Below, in pieces: positions 40,801-54,320 of a stretch of DNA of 64,000 bases. Every line of letters begins with the position of its first letter. Position 1 is the stretch's first letter. The notes below the pieces were generated by a model. It did no database searches. It was not told the origin of the DNA and worked only from the letters and a program-made list of their open reading frames with translations. The stretch comes from Setaria digitata. Taxonomy: Eukaryota; Nematoda; Chromadorea; Rhabditida; Setariidae. The translations under genes were made by a program, and so were the position numbers. The DNA lies in contig RCAB01000029.1 in the NCBI GenBank assembly GCA_003640385.1, positions 186,001 through 250,000 of the forward strand. The letters are read 5' to 3'.

Positions 40801-43800
40801 GGAAAGAGAGAGGAAAATGGGAAGGAAAAAGGACGAGATGGTTTTAAAAGTAGTATTAGGAGTAGTAGAAATTCACTAATCATAATGACTTGTAGTATTG
40901 TTGAAGATTGTCTAGAATGACCTTTTTCCTATCTTTATCATTTCGCAAAGTTCTAACATCAATAATTTTCGGGTGACCAAAAGGAGAAGGGACAAAATGA
41001 CTTCAAATTCTCCTTATCAGCCTGATCTTTATCTCAACAACGATTATCAATGTTACTAAGAAATAGGTCACAAGTCACATAATTTCCATGTAGACCACTT
41101 AGAAAACCTAAAATTACAACCTGAATATCTATTTGTAGTTGCAGAAATGCCATTAGCTCTCAAACGCAAAACTTTTCAGCAACTAGGGAAAATTTAATGC
41201 TACTAGATGTGTTTTTGAAGTTCAGAACAAACTGCTATGTAGATTCATCTTCGTACTTACTAAGTTTGAAATATTGCTCAGCTATGAATTAAATTTAGCA
41301 AATTTAAAATATTTTCAAAATTCAAAATGTATATTTTCAGCTACAAAATGATCTATAATCATATAATTTCGATTAGTGTTCTCGAATTTTCAAAATTATA
41401 TTTAAAAGATATTTGGTCCTTAAACATTTGTAGTTTGGATGGAACAATTCGTATCGGTAATAATTTACAAAATAAATAGCTTATATTTCATTAATTACTA
41501 ATAAATATTTGAACAATTTCACCACGGAAAAAATCATTAATCAATAAACTGTAAAGGAATAATTTTTCATCCTTTTTTTTTTTTCAAGAAAATAACAAAA
41601 AAAAAAAATCTATAAAGAAAGAATTTTATAGCAAATTGAATACTCAAAGATTTGAAATGTTTCACTTTTATCAGATCACCAATGAATTGCTCAAAAAAAA
41701 AAAAAATGATAACTCTTAAAAGATAAAAAGATTCCTGATAATAGGGCGTTTAAAACTCACAGCTCATTGACATGTGAAGTGATGTTTGAAACTTAAACCG
41801 AATAGACGGCAAAAGTTAGAAAATATTTCATTGCTGAAGAAAGAATTCTGCCATTTCGTATGTTTCGAAGGTCTTCAAACAATCTTCCAAAATCTTTTTT
41901 TCCTGTAAACCAGTTTTTTTTATTTCTTTTATCTTTTCTTTTCTTTTTTTAAACAGAGAATTAACATCGTTTCTAAAATGCTTCAACAAATAGTACTTTT
42001 AGTACATGCATGAAATTCATAATTTCTCAATTTCCGATATTCATTTAATGAATGAAAATTCTTGATATCAGAAGATTTCTCTGTGAAACACATTATAAAT
42101 GCTCCATTCCAATGGTGATAAAGATCATTTGATGTTGAAAAACGCCACTTTCTATTATCATCATCATCATACTGCTGCTTGTTTCTATCAATAACGATCT
42201 TTACTATCACTAATAGCACACCTTATCAATGTCTTGACATTTATCACTGTAGAAATGAAGTGATCATTTCTAAAATATGTTTTTTTTTTTTTTTTTTCAA
42301 TTTCCAATTTGTTGAGCACAGAAGAGATGATACATGGAGTGAATTTATTTATTATTTAGAATCAAAAATGATACAGTTTACAATGCTGAAACTCATTTCA
42401 TTCCTTGGAAATTTTATTAATATAAAATAAATATGAGATTTCATTTTTCAAATCTAACATAAACTTAACAGTAGGTACAAATCTTTTCGCTAATTTTAGG
42501 GAAAAACGAAACAATACAATGCTAATCACATTACAAAAACGGAAAAGAACATTTTCAGGATTAGATTAAACATTTCCTGATTGAAATGATCAAAATTCTG
42601 CATAATTTGCTACTACTAGTGAGCACCAGAATGTGAGGCCAAGTCTAGTAATATATAAACTGTGAGCTAAGTGTAATAATATATAAACCATTAGCTATCA
42701 GCATGAAACCGATATTCAATGAAGTTATATATATTATATTATATTTAAATTATAAAATGATAAATTCATCGCTGTTATTACCGTTAAAATTGTCATTACT
42801 CTCGCAATCACAACACTAATGATATAAATAGCAAAATTTGTTACTATTGCATTATTTTAATTACTGAATTATTGTCGTAATTGCCATTGAAATTGCTATC
42901 TTTCTCTCCGTCATTTATTAATGTCGTTAATAATATCATTATAAATATTATTACGAAAATTATTATCACCAAATCGCTATCAGTATTCTTTATTAATATT
43001 ATCAATTCTATCATAATTATATTGTTATTACTATAAAGAATGTCACTTTCACCATCACTGTTATCGTCATCATTATGTATAAAGTTTTCTTCGGGACACT
43101 GACGCATTAGAAAAGTTCTCGTCCATGCACTGAGTCATTCTTCTAGCTTTAAAAAGAAGAACGAACTTTGTTCCTGATATACTTAGTAGTGGGGAATGAA
43201 CTTTGCTCTTCTGTAGTGCTTTGTATTTTAAAAAGGTTCAGTTTTGAAATGAACCGGATTGAAACTCTCTGCATAAGTGGAGATGATTTGTCCCATTTCG
43301 GAAATCTCAAAAAGGATGGAAGAAATAATGTCCATCTTTCTTTCCTTTTTTCATGCATTTTTTCTTTGAAAAAAGTAACAGTAAGGTATCAAGCAGTGTG
43401 AATTGAGAGGCAGGTCAGGAAACAGAATGAAATAATATTCACTAAAATATCTCACTGCGAGCTTGGGATAAACATCAAACCTTCGAAATACTGAATTAAA
43501 GTCCAAGTGCAAATGGGTAAGGAGACAGAGGAAGTAGAGAGGATGAAAATACAGGTAGCGCAATTTCATCGAGGTATGCGATAGGAGGGGACGCAGTTAT
43601 GATATGGATACCCCGACTGACCGAGGTGTGCGGGAATGATTTGGTGGAGAGAAAAGATTACCGCAAACTAGTAATTGAGATGATACCAGAAACATGGACG
43701 GGAAGAGTAAACAAGGGGGAGCAGGTGCTTTTCTGGTTGGAATGAGGAAGAATGGAAGATTCGGGAGATGGTTCCGAGGTGGCATACAAATGAGAGGGAC

Positions 43801-43938
43801 CGCTTACAATGGACCATTTAACAACAAAGAAATGAAATTCATCATTCCTCTTCTTTTCAATATACTACCAACTGCTGCCATCTATCTATCCAGATCGGGA
43901 AGAACCACTTGGATTCTTACATCTCTCAATGATTCTGT

Positions 43939-44028
43939 AGCATCAGTCTTCTGAATCTCTGTCCATGAAGCATCAGTCTTCTGAATCCTTGTCAGTTAAG
44001 CATCAGTCTTACTGAATCTCACAGCATG
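43939..44028. repeat. Three tandem 30-bp units
   Basis: AGCATCAGTCTT starts at 43939, 43969 and 43999, an exact 30-bp period. The units agree over most of their length (AGCATCAGTCTTCTGAATC) and diverge in the last third; the third unit has an inserted A. No coding frame runs through it. Confidence 0.85.
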
Positions 44029-44143
44029 TGAAAGTTTTGCAAACTTCTCTCTGGAGCTTATCGTACATGTTAACAACTTTCCTCTTGCAGCTAATATAAA
44101 CAAATCTGCATAATTTAAAAAACATACAAAAACAATATTGGGG

Positions 44144-44321
44144 TCAAACGAAAGGTTATACGTGAATAAAGTCCTGACCTCTTCCTGACCTAATTGCAAT
44201 CAAATTTTCGCCACAAACGAAAATGCAAGAAANTCAAACGACAGGTTATACGTGAATAAAGTCCTGACCTCTTCCTGACCTAATTGCAATCAAATTTTCG
44301 CCACAAACGAAAATGCAAGAA
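44144..44321. repeat. Direct duplication around a single N (44232)
   Basis: A segment of about 88 bases (44144-44231) is repeated at once after the N with a single substitution (CGAAAGG versus CGACAGG). As with the other N positions, this looks like an unmerged contig overlap. Confidence 0.8.
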
Positions 44322-44446
44322 AATATAAAAATATCACGCTGAGAAACGAGAGAAAGAGACAGAACTGTGGACAACACTGAGCGAACAGGAGACATCGAAT
44401 ATAATAAATTGATGATCCTTGGTCGAGCACATCCAGTACACACAAA

Positions 44447-44484
44447 GACAGACGGACAGACAGACAGACAGACACACACACACA
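44447..44484. repeat. (AGAC)n to (AC)n microsatellite
   Basis: A run of AGAC/GGAC tetranucleotides passes directly into (CA)n. Open frames rich in Asp/Arg/Gln/Thr or Cys/Val across it are repeat-derived. Confidence 0.9.
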
Positions 44485-44864
44485 TGTACCTATATCGTAA
44501 AGGTGCTAATTCTAGGCGGTATGTGGAGGCCAAGAGCCAATGATATCACATTTAGCTGGATTAGAATGGGTCTGCACGCCTGCACAGACAGCACTGAATC
44601 AGTCTGCACACACACACTGGTCAGCACTGTTCACTGCCCACTGTCCACTCGGTGAAGAGAACAATTGAACTTTTAGATGATAACCCATCACGCTGCTACA
44701 TACATCTTGTTATTGCTGTTGATGAGCTTCTCGAGAAGTGCTCGTCACTCCTCTTCTCGAGATTTCTCGGAACTTGAGGGAAATTATCTTCGCAATGCTT
44801 AAGTGAAAATTTTTTTTTTTTTTAAATTCAATGCAAAATTTAAGTTTCACAAAAAATAATCAAT

Positions 44865-45217
44865 CATGAATGATGCAATACTTGTGAACTTTCAAAGCAA
44901 ACCCAAAAAAAAAAATAATAATAATTCAACTTAAATTTTAGCAATCAATTCAAAATAGAAGAGTAAACTTTCTTTTAAATTCCTTTTTTTTTTTTTTAAT
45001 TTTTAATTTGATACCTACTCATTGGAAAGGTAATTAATAAACNACATGAATGATGCAATACTTGTGAACTTTCAAAGCAAACCCAAAAAAAAAAAAATAA
45101 TAATAATTCAACTTAAATTTTAGCAATCAATGAAGAGTAAACTTTCTTTTAAATTCCTTTTTTTTTTTTTTTAATTTTTAATTTGATACCTACTCATTGG
45201 AAAGGTAATTAATAAAC
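44865..45217. repeat. Direct duplication around a single N (45043)
   Basis: A segment of about 175 bases before the N (CATGAATGATGCAATACTTG onwards) recurs after it, from 45045 to about 45217. The copies differ in A- and T-run length and by a 7-base indel near GAAGAGTAAAC. Likely an unmerged overlap between contigs. Confidence 0.8.
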
Positions 45218-46332
45218 TTTTATCTCTATTCCACGAAACTATAACCTTCTCATGTTCGAAACTGAATGAAATAAATGAGGAACAAATGATCTCAAATGTA
45301 TAAAATGTATAGTAATTAATCTCGACCCGTATCGATACCCATTAAACAATCTGATGGAATGAAATGAAGTGTGTTATCTGTCAATGTGATTAATGACCAC
45401 TCTCTTCGAAACACTTGTTTGAAATTTCATTTTTCAAGTAAATATATATATATAATGTAATAATTGCAAGATAATATTTATTTATGTGGGATAGCTACTG
45501 GAAGTTTTAGTTTGTTATAAGCTGAAAGAGTATGTTTTAATGAAGCTGAAAAGAGCTAAATTAGCAATTAGTTCATTTCAACGTTCCATTTCAGATCTTT
45601 TATTAGCAGCTTTTCCAGTGTGCCATATGATCGGAACTTTATGGCTTACAATGGCGAGAAAGGAAAATTTCCGTATACTTCTATAACATTTCTGTAACTG
45701 ATATCTCATAATCGAACAATATACGTTGAAACGAACACATGACAGATTAGATTACCGACAATCCATCAATATGACACCTTCTCACCAAGACTTCTTCCCG
45801 TGATCACAAGTGCCGCCTCCCGGAAAATGTTTACATTTCAACAGTTCAAATAAAAGTACATAACCACTTCGATCAGGTCAACTGTTACAGTACCAATAAG
45901 TAATTCTAAGTTTTTCCATGATTTTACCATTATACATTTCATCTACTTTGAAATTCTCGTAAGAAAAGTTAATCATTGTTAACAGCTCAATTGACTTGTT
46001 CAACATTCCCTTCTAGGAAAAAAAAAAAAGCCTGCTCATTTAATTTTTAATTCCACCACCCCACACTACTCATTCCAAAAAATTAGACTGCCCTTTTAAT
46101 AATAAGCCAAAAAATTCAAATTTTAAATCATATAATATGAAAATTATCATTTTGTTTGAGCCGCTTACCACATCCCACTAAAAGGTAATTTCATTGACAA
46201 AATGCTTAGAGTTAAGGTTCATTGCGAATATGTATTAGACTCAGAATTTGCACTCGAAAATATCACTCCATCCAGCATGTACAACCTGATTCCAAGCTTA
46301 CTAGATGACTCAAATTTAGCATAATTCTGACT

Positions 46333-47253
46333 AATCCAAACCACACTTCTGCTTGCCATCTTGACATGCAGAATTCTCAGTTAAACACTCCAGTTTGTGG
46401 TTAAATAAATTTATACATTTTCCTATTTCGATCATCAGACGCACTTTGTTTGAAAAGAAAGCAATCAAATAAATGTTGAAATAAACTGCAGTACGAAACG
46501 CTAAGGAAACTAACAAAAAAAAAAAAAAAAAATCACAGAAACAAAATTTCTTTAAAAATTTGATGAAATTATACAAATTTATTCCGAAACCTCACTTCTC
46601 CACAACTAAGTGACTACTTTTAAACCAGTAAATACATTAAGGTTTACGAATGAAATAAAACTTCCCATTCCTTTCATAAACAAAAAAAGCATCCAACTCT
46701 TTTAAAATTCCCCGTTCCAAAATTTGGGATATATCACCTATATTTTTTCTAACCCTCCATGCATTAGCCATTTTCATTTGGATGTCACACAAGAGGAATT
46801 CAGCAAAAAAATATCGAAAAAATACCAATGAACAATGAATTTCAGCACTTTCAAGACTGAGAAGATATCCCTTATGAGTGCTACGAAATTTATGAATTTA
46901 AAAAAAAAAAAAAAAAGATAAATAGAAAGTAAAAAATTTATGAAAATTTGTGAATGTTATGCTATGAGATTTCTCCGGGTTCAATTTTGTATAATGGAGG
47001 ATTTTCTACTATTTCACATTCTTTTACATTCATCAGAAGTGACATATATATCTGACAGAAAGTAAACAAATCATCCACGCTATTAATAAGAGCGTTAATA
47101 GAAGATCGAATATTTAAAGAAAAGAAAAAAAAAATACATATACACCAAATACAAGTTCATAAAGCCAATGAATAGTGACAAACACTAAGAAATCAAGAAA
47201 TACTTTTGGAACACTTCTGATTTTCAAAGACTCCAAAATATCATCTCCAGAGA
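46333..47253 (-). other. Exon-like ORFs of unknown status
   Basis: On the minus strand several open segments follow acceptor-like sites. 47253-47143 follows TTTTTCAG, encodes LSGDDILESLKIRSVPKVF and more, and ends at a GTGTAT donor. About 47039-47016 follows CTGTCAG. 46855-46642 follows TTCTCAG and contains MKMANAWRVRKNIGDISQIL, with a stop at 46642. 46518-46333 follows TTTTGTTAG and ends QDGKQKCGLD-stop. The first three can be joined in phase only in a frame that ends early, and the longest frames do not join each other. They could be a small gene downstream of coronin, a decayed gene, or chance frames. No family is recognised. Confidence 0.2.
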
Positions 47254-47398
47254 GCTGAAAAACCAGGATTGAAATTTCGAGGAACAATTTTTTCAAATTT
47301 GAATACTAAACAAGACTTCTTTTTAAGGCCGGAACTTATGAATTTACCAACTTCTTTTGAAACGTCATATTGGTCAATGGTAGCTGTGAATACCCTGA

Positions 47399-50300
47399 TC
47401 AAGAAGACCGCGAAGTCGCGCGGGTTAAGTCTAGTTGTTGTAACTGAGTTTGAAGAAAATCGATCCGACTATCTTTCCAGCGGATTTCATACCGTAAACT
47501 CTCGATATCTTGCTGGAAAAAAAGCGAAAACTATGAAGCAGTTGTAAAAAATTTTGATTTTAATAAAAGTATTTCGGGAAGTTGAATTTTTTTGACAAGG
47601 CAGTTTCTATGAAAACTATAGACCAACAATTTGTTAAAATCCAGACCAAGACTAAAAATTCAATTAATGGAAAATAAAGAAAAAACATGCATTAAAATGC
47701 AAGAATCTTTTCATTATAAGAAAATATGTACGACATGTATTAACTGAGACAGTAAAAACGCAATAAATTGAGAATAAATGAAAAAATAAAAATAAAAATA
47801 AAAGCGAAATAAAACATGACGAAAAATTAAACCGACAAAGTTTAAAAGAAAAAAAAACAGCATAAAACAAAAATTAAAGCATGAAGACTCCAGTTAGTTT
47901 TTTTTTTGCATTACTTCTCGTAATAGTATTTTCATAACTACCATTTCTCAAAAATCTAAATAAAGTAAAGTTTGCATGCACAAGAAATATCAAGTCCAAC
48001 TTCAGCTTTGAGTTTTCTATAAGCAGAAGCTATGAGAGATGTAAGCATGTATTAGGTTGTACAGATGAGAAATTTCACAAAACCGAAAAAGTTAGTAACT
48101 GCTTAAAATGAGCTAAAATTTATTATTTGAATATTACCAGTCGACAATATGGCTGCAGCATTTTTTGAACAATAATAGCAAATAAAAATAGAGGTATAAA
48201 TGGTGACCTAAACAGTGCCTGAGCCAAAAATAACCTATTATATTCCTTTCCCATCTTCTACCAATTATTGCCATTGGGCACAACATTAGCAAGAAGTACT
48301 GCTTCTTCCGAGTAAGTTAGGAAGCAACAATGGTTTTAATTCTTTTTCGATTAGCATTCAGAACTCGTCGAAACACAAACTACCAGTATTTCTCAGTATC
48401 CAAAAATAAGAATTCAAGGATTTAATAAGCAATTAAAAGAAAACGCCGCCACAAACTGCTGCCTCTTAAACCTTGTTTCTGTTCATCACAGCAAGCTGGC
48501 ACTTTACAATATATATGCAATAACAAGTTTCACAAATTTATTACCAAAATGACTTAATAACGACTAATTCAAACTAAAAATGCATAAAAGGAATCAAAAG
48601 CTAACATGCAAGCTTGTTATGCTCATGCAATAAATCTGATTTAATAATAAATAAATTATATATATAACGAATTCGAAAATCGAAAACCTAAGCGAAAATT
48701 TACAAAATTATTTCAACCTGCTGCAATTGAACAATTTTTTCTAACTGTTCACATCTATTCCGGCATTTTCGTAATTCCCGTTCCATTTCCCGCAAAACAT
48801 TCACCATCGCCTCTTCTGAGAAACAGCTACGACTGCTAAAATGAAGTTGAGTTAATATTATAATCAGTTCTATATTTCAAAAAACTAGATCAATAAGAAA
48901 TATCCTTGTACAGCCGTATCAATCCTATTACATTGATTTACGTAAGTAACAAACAAGCTTATTATAGAGATTTTTTATTTATCTATCTCAGAGTTTATGC
49001 AGCATTGTCAGCACAATATGCTAATGAATTGAAAAATATAGTTTTTCAACTAGGCAGTAATATATTAGGCAGCAGAAATTATAAAAAAGCATCCAGAAAA
49101 CTGTAAGAACAGACCTCCCATTATCTTCAATCTCTCTCCGCTCCTCCACTTTATCGTTTCCATTACTTAGCTTTCGTACCATTGGTGAATCATGACGCTC
49201 CGTTCGATTCATTCCGAAACTTTCACAGCGATCAACGGATCGAACTTCTGCAGAAATACTTTGCGCCGAACTACTCCTCAATTCTAAACCGTTGGTCGAT
49301 TCTTAAAAAAGAAAAAAGCAAAGAAAAGAAAAAAAAAAAAAACGAAAGAAACAAAATCAGGCAAGAAATGAAATATTATGGCTCCTTGAACCCTTACAAG
49401 CATTTTCCCAAACAAACAAACATGAAATGAAAGACTATTTTATACTTTTCTCTTCTTTTTCAAAGCTGAAACTATGATGTTATAAAACAATCTAACTAAC
49501 TGATTGAAAACTGTGATGGAGCTCGATCGATGGTAGTGGTAATTTGAGAACCAGAATTTTTTTCATTTAATGGAACAACATTTATAGCAGCAGCATCAGA
49601 TGCTGGAGTATTTTTTGTATTGACCGGAGACGAAAGCAGCGGTGAATTTCCATTCCCACTATTTTCTTCTTCAGTATGCATCCCATTCAAATCACCCACT
49701 TTTCTACAATCGAGATTGTCAAAAATATTCTTTGAATTATACCCAAAAATGCTACAGAAATATTCAAAAAAAAAGATTGTGATGCAGCAGAATAAATACT
49801 TTTCAGTAAGAATAGATAGAGCAACAGAGAACTATACGGCTAAAAGAATAAAACTGGTGCTTAATCTGAAACAAAAGAGTCAAAAAAGTTAACACAGGTC
49901 GTATAACTTACTCATCCATGTTAATCGCATCTGCAGCTGCTTCAGCCGCCAATTTCGCCTTAATCTTTTCGATTTTTAATAATTCTTCACGATCTTCTCG
50001 ATCTGTTACTTCCCGATAGTCTGGTTTCGTTACCTAATGAAAAAAAAAAAAAAAAAAAAGAAAAGAAAAAACTAATGAGTGGATATATAAGAAAAAAAAC
50101 GGTTAAAATCTCGTGAACACAAAAGACCATAATCATTAGCTTTATTTTTTTTTTAATTAATCACTTAGGAAATTCTAGGTTTAAAGAACTTGAAATCACA
50201 TTAATTCTCGGAAAAACTATCAGTTTTTCTTCTTTTTTTAAACTTTTTCTCTTCTTTTTAAGCACTATATTTACACAAAGCTCTTCAGTCAAATATACGC

Positions 50301-53300
50301 TTTACAATTTTTACTGCCTAAAAATTTTCAGGATAACATCATAAAAATGAATTTCACAAAATACTTCAAATTCCCCTTATTCTCCCCACACCTTTCCTGC
50401 ATCTGCCAGCTGATCAAATCACCTATTTCAATATATTATGGGGACTGAACTGATCAGTTTCTTTAGCACTGACGAAGAAACTGATTTAACGAAAAAAAAA
50501 CCTGAAAACTATAATATGTTCCTCGATTTCAGCAAAAAAAAAAAAAGATTTATACTAATTTGGCTTGACATCCGCTTTTAGAATTATTTATTCAACAATT
50601 CGGAGGTTATTACATTCTAACTCTTGTAACAGTGACGAAATGCGAAGGCTTCCTGTATGCGAGATTACTGGAAGAAATAGCATCGCAAATTCACACACCA
50701 AAAATGCTGGTATTAATGATCAATAAAATTGAGCTATAGTGCTGGATATAAATGTTACTGAATAATAATATTACCTGTGATAAAAATCGGAATTTGCGAT
50801 CATTGTTGACATCAGCAATCATCAGTTTGGTTCGATTACTTTCCTTGGCAAAAGTTACTGGCTTGTTCGTGCAATTCAGTAAACAGTCCTTCAGCTCCAG
50901 CATGATCGGCTCACGATTTAACCCAGCTAACCATTCACGGAACGTTAATGACGGAGTAGGAGACCGTGTTGCCGGATACAAATCGGCTTGGAACCCGTCA
51001 GCCTAAAAATTAATAAATACTACACCAATTACCACCAAATCCAGATCAACTCTTATTTTTCAACTACGATACCATTTTTGAACATAGCAAGTCTGTGGCT
51101 GTGATTCAAAAAAACAAGCAAAATAACTAATTATCAGTATCCTTTAGCCCAGCTTAAAAATTAGATTTTAGTAATTTGGGATCGAGGAAACTTCAGAAGA
51201 AGAACGTATAGAGAAAAAAAAGGTCTATGTAAGAAAAAACTAAAATACGCACTATCTGTTTCGATAAATAAATAAAAACCAGATATTTTGTTGATATTTG
51301 TTGTCACAACAATTAAACAGCTTCGTTTGTGTAATAGTAAATATTTCTTTTAATTTGTTAACTTATTTAGTACGTTAACTTATTTAGTACCTGAGTGTAT
51401 TCAGAAAATTCCAAAATTTAAAAAAGGAAGTATAAGAAAAAAGGACGACAGAGAAGTAAGTTTAAAGAAACGCATATTTCCTCACACATAAAGAAACGAT
51501 CATTCCGGATTTTGAACTTACTCTTCTTGGAACAAAAAACGACAATGGTTCGATAACAAGTTGTTCAGCATCAACACGAAATATCCGCATAATTTCGCAT
51601 TGGAGTACGTTCAAACCACGTTTGGGAAGCAAGCACACTGCTGTATGTGCTCTGGAGCACGAGGATTCATTCAAATAAGATATGAATGGTGCCTCATTTA
51701 ATAATTCATAAAATCGAATATTGGCATCACCCTAAAAAAAATGCTAATATCTGTAAGAAAAGCCGTAAGTTTAAGTTGTTAAATTGTGCAAATTAATAAA
51801 TAAGTCCAAAAGCAAACTGATCTGCACCCGGTTGAAAACCGAACTTTAAACCTACCTTCCCGGCAATGTACAACAAACTGAGATCATTATCAACCATAGG
51901 CATGAGGAAACCGGAGCCACCATCGACATCCACAACAGCGAGTGGTACATTCAAAGACCGAGAATTATAAATTGCTATTTGTCGTCGGGTACTCCGTGAA
52001 CTTCCAGTTGTTACAAGACGCTCAATGTTGTGTTCTCTAAGCGTTCCGTAAAATAAAACCCGTGAAAGCATAGTACCATCATGAACAAGCTGAGTACTAC
52101 GCTGTTTTTCACCTGTGCGTGCATCATAAATTGATAATTCACGCAATTTGGTGGTTACCGCGAATTCAGAACAGTTATAGCTGAAAATTCATATTCAAGA
52201 TCATTATTATTTATTATAACTTCTAGGTCGCTTATGAATATTTACAACACAACTTCCAAGATTAAATTTCAAGTTTTGTTAGAAAAAAAACATTTAGAAA
52301 TGAAAAAGCTCAGAGTTTATTAAAAACAACTATGAATTCAAAGTCAGAGGTTTTTCTTCAGATTTATTCCAACTATCCTTGCCAAAACCTGTTCTCCTTC
52401 TTGTCTAGCATCATAATCATGCCAAATACCCATCCATACATCCTCAGCGCTAGAAACTAAAGTTAAAAAATAAAGAAGGGAACCTTAAACTAATTGAAAC
52501 GGCATTGCAATCTTCAATTCTATATACAATTTCATCTGTTTCAATGTTCCACAGGACTATTCGACCATCTAATGATATCGAAAAGACAGCATTGTCAACT
52601 GTTGTATGCCACTCAATTGCAGAAACGCGTCGGGAATGAGCTCTGGATATTCGCAGACAGCTATAATGTAATAAAAAATTATGTTCAGTTTAAATAGATA
52701 TATAAAGTTCCTTTCCAAAGCTAGGAGAAAAGAATTCATTGGCAAACAGTCTGAATGATTAGTTGTTGGAGACTTTTTTGAGTTAACCTTCTATAGATTC
52801 CACACAAAATCAATTGATATAATTTCCATAATAAATTTGTTAGACAAAGCAGCGTCAAAGGTTTAACATCTCACATGACTAACAGAGCAGAAGACTAACC
52901 GAAATCTCTGAGTGTGCCCTACAACACTTCTCTTACCCAATTTACAAAATTCGGTAATGGAGACAACAAATTTTCGCTCTCTTGACTTTAACTCTTGTAA
53001 TTTCAGTAGTTAAATCTCATAAGGTGAAAAAATCCTAACCGAATTCTAAGCATATCATCAATATGCCAGATTCGAACTGTTGTATCGTGAGATCCGGTAG
53101 CTAAAACGTTATCATTAAAAGGGTTCCACTTCACATCACATACAGCGCCCTGAAATTAAAAGTAGTTTAAACTTTAATTATAACAGGAAAAGTGGAGACT
53201 AGAAGATCTACCGATCGCATTCCAGCAATATTTATTGGGCGATTTATATTCTCTTATTCTTAAGGAAATTTTTTAAATATATGCGATGAACAGTAACTAA

Positions 53301-53331
53301 TACTACTTGGATGACAGAGAAGAGAGTAATG

Positions 53332-53363
<32 letters not shown>

Positions 53364-54320
53364 GATCAATTAAAAAAGTCCTGAAAAGAGATATCCGTAC
53401 TTCATGATCCTTAATTTTGCCAAGTTCCATCCTTCCTCGACCCATATGGCAAAGTTTGGCAACTTGAACAACGCCACCGGCAGGAACGTCGATTGCTAGT
53501 GCGATCATCTTTGGGTTCGCAGCCACTGCCAACCCATGTCCCGGCCCTGTGTCGTACCATTCACTGCGCCGTACACTTTTTGAATAAATGTGACGAAATC
53601 GTGAATATTTTAACTTCGATAAAGCTTCTGAAATTTGCTGCGAATCACTTTCTTCCCCTGGAGAAAACAAAAGTATAAAAAGGAGCATCATTTTCAATCA
53701 CCCTTTTGCCCCTCACAAAAAATAAGAAAGTAATATAACAAGGAATTCGTGAATACATCACCTCAGAGCCTCCACCGTAAGGTTACAACTGGAATGAAAT
53801 TTAACCTGTCATTTACGATATTTGCTATCAGCATTGTCAAATTACCAAAAATAAAAATAAAAAATAAAGAGAGAGGGAGAGAAAGTTTCGTTAAAAGGAT
53901 AAAGCAAAGTCAAATGAAGAATTCAATAAAAAAAATCTACTGAAAAAGTAATCCCATCTGTTTAAATACATTACAACCGACTGATAAATCTTGCACTGTC
54001 GAGTTAAATCGCATACAGAAACAGTCATAACTATTGAAGCGAGAAATGAAAACTGTAGACAAGCCAATAAAGAAGCTATAGGCTGAAGTTGATGGATAAA
54101 ATGAAAGAAAAGTTGTAGCTGACAGGTAAACCTGCAGAATTACCATTAGGAAAAGATATACTTTTTGGTACCCATCATCTAGAACTAAAAAATATTAATT
54201 AGAGCAATTTATCGAAAGTTTCTGTGTAAGTTCAAAGTTCACGGAATGCTTAAAACTTAATTTTGAACGTGTAGATAATAAAATTTGCAATTAAAGCCCA
54301 CAATAATACTCACCGGACAT
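47399..54320 (-). CDS. cor-1: Coronin (WD-repeat actin-binding protein)
   Basis: Exons: 54320-54314 (ATG), 53657-53401, 53149-53040, 52660-52484, 52180-51856, 51731-51522, 51002-50775, 50033-49912, 49703-49501, 49301-49115, 48835-48718 and 47512-47399 (TGA). All junctions keep phase, giving 685 residues. The start MSGEESDSQQ leads to the coronin N-terminal signature YSRFRHIY. Beta-propeller repeats follow (NPFNDNVLATGSHDTTVRIW; DNAVFSISLDGRIVLWNIE; LRELSIYDARTG; DNDLSLLYIAGKGDANIRFYEL). Next is the coronin C-terminal propeller extension, to about residue 438 (EPLSFFVPRR, LYPATRSP, FREWLAGLNREP). A variable Ser/Asn-rich region of about 180 residues follows, then a coiled coil (LREMERELRKCRNRCEQLEK, then QQDIESLRYEIRWKDSRIDF). 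Coronins bind F-actin and Arp2/3 and regulate cortical actin turnover. If the final intron is retained, translation stops at 48700 instead (653 residues). The single propeller and coiled coil argue for the conventional coronin class rather than tandem coronin-7/POD-1. Confidence 0.92.
48700..48717 (-). other. cor-1: Alternative coronin C-terminus by intron retention
   Basis: If the donor CAG|GTTGAA at 48718/48717 is not used, the frame continues for five codons (VEIIL) to a TAA at 48700-48702. This gives a 653-residue coronin with a coiled coil shortened by about 37 residues. Using the donor instead joins, in phase, to the exon at 47512 and extends the heptad pattern without a break. Confidence 0.5.

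Larger units (their letters stand above)
34449..47398. other. Long region without a confident gene (zoo-1 5' side)
   Basis: About 13 kb between the first resolved zoo-1 exon and the coronin 3' end. It must contain the missing zoo-1 start exon and promoter, but no exon ending in the required phase with a convincing Met was identified. Most is AT-rich with A/T homopolymers. A slightly GC-richer stretch at about 43.55-44.75 kb carries tandem repeats, an (AGAC)n/(AC)n tract and a CTTCTCGAGAAG palindrome (44727-44738), and is the best guess for a promoter area. Exon-like ORFs at 46.3-47.3 kb are listed separately. Confidence 0.5.

Noticed and set aside
42844..43107. Ile/Asn/Asp-rich ORF on the minus strand
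   Set aside because: Its composition reflects ATT/AAT/GAT-rich repetitive DNA; no splice sites or family support.
43694..43954. 86-codon + strand ORF with GC-richer composition
   Set aside because: No recognisable domain; it runs into the 30-bp tandem repeat and stops there. Kept only as part of the possible promoter region.
47269..47547. 92-codon + strand ORF opposite the distal coronin exon
   Set aside because: No splice context or recognisable domain; the minus-strand frame continues the coronin coiled coil in phase.
52390..52454. Coronin exon candidate (AEDVWMGIWHDYDARQEGEQ) between exons 4 and 5
   Set aside because: It is 61 nt long and shifts the frame, while direct joining of 52484 to 52180 aligns exactly with the coronin propeller (SISLSYNCSEFAVTT).
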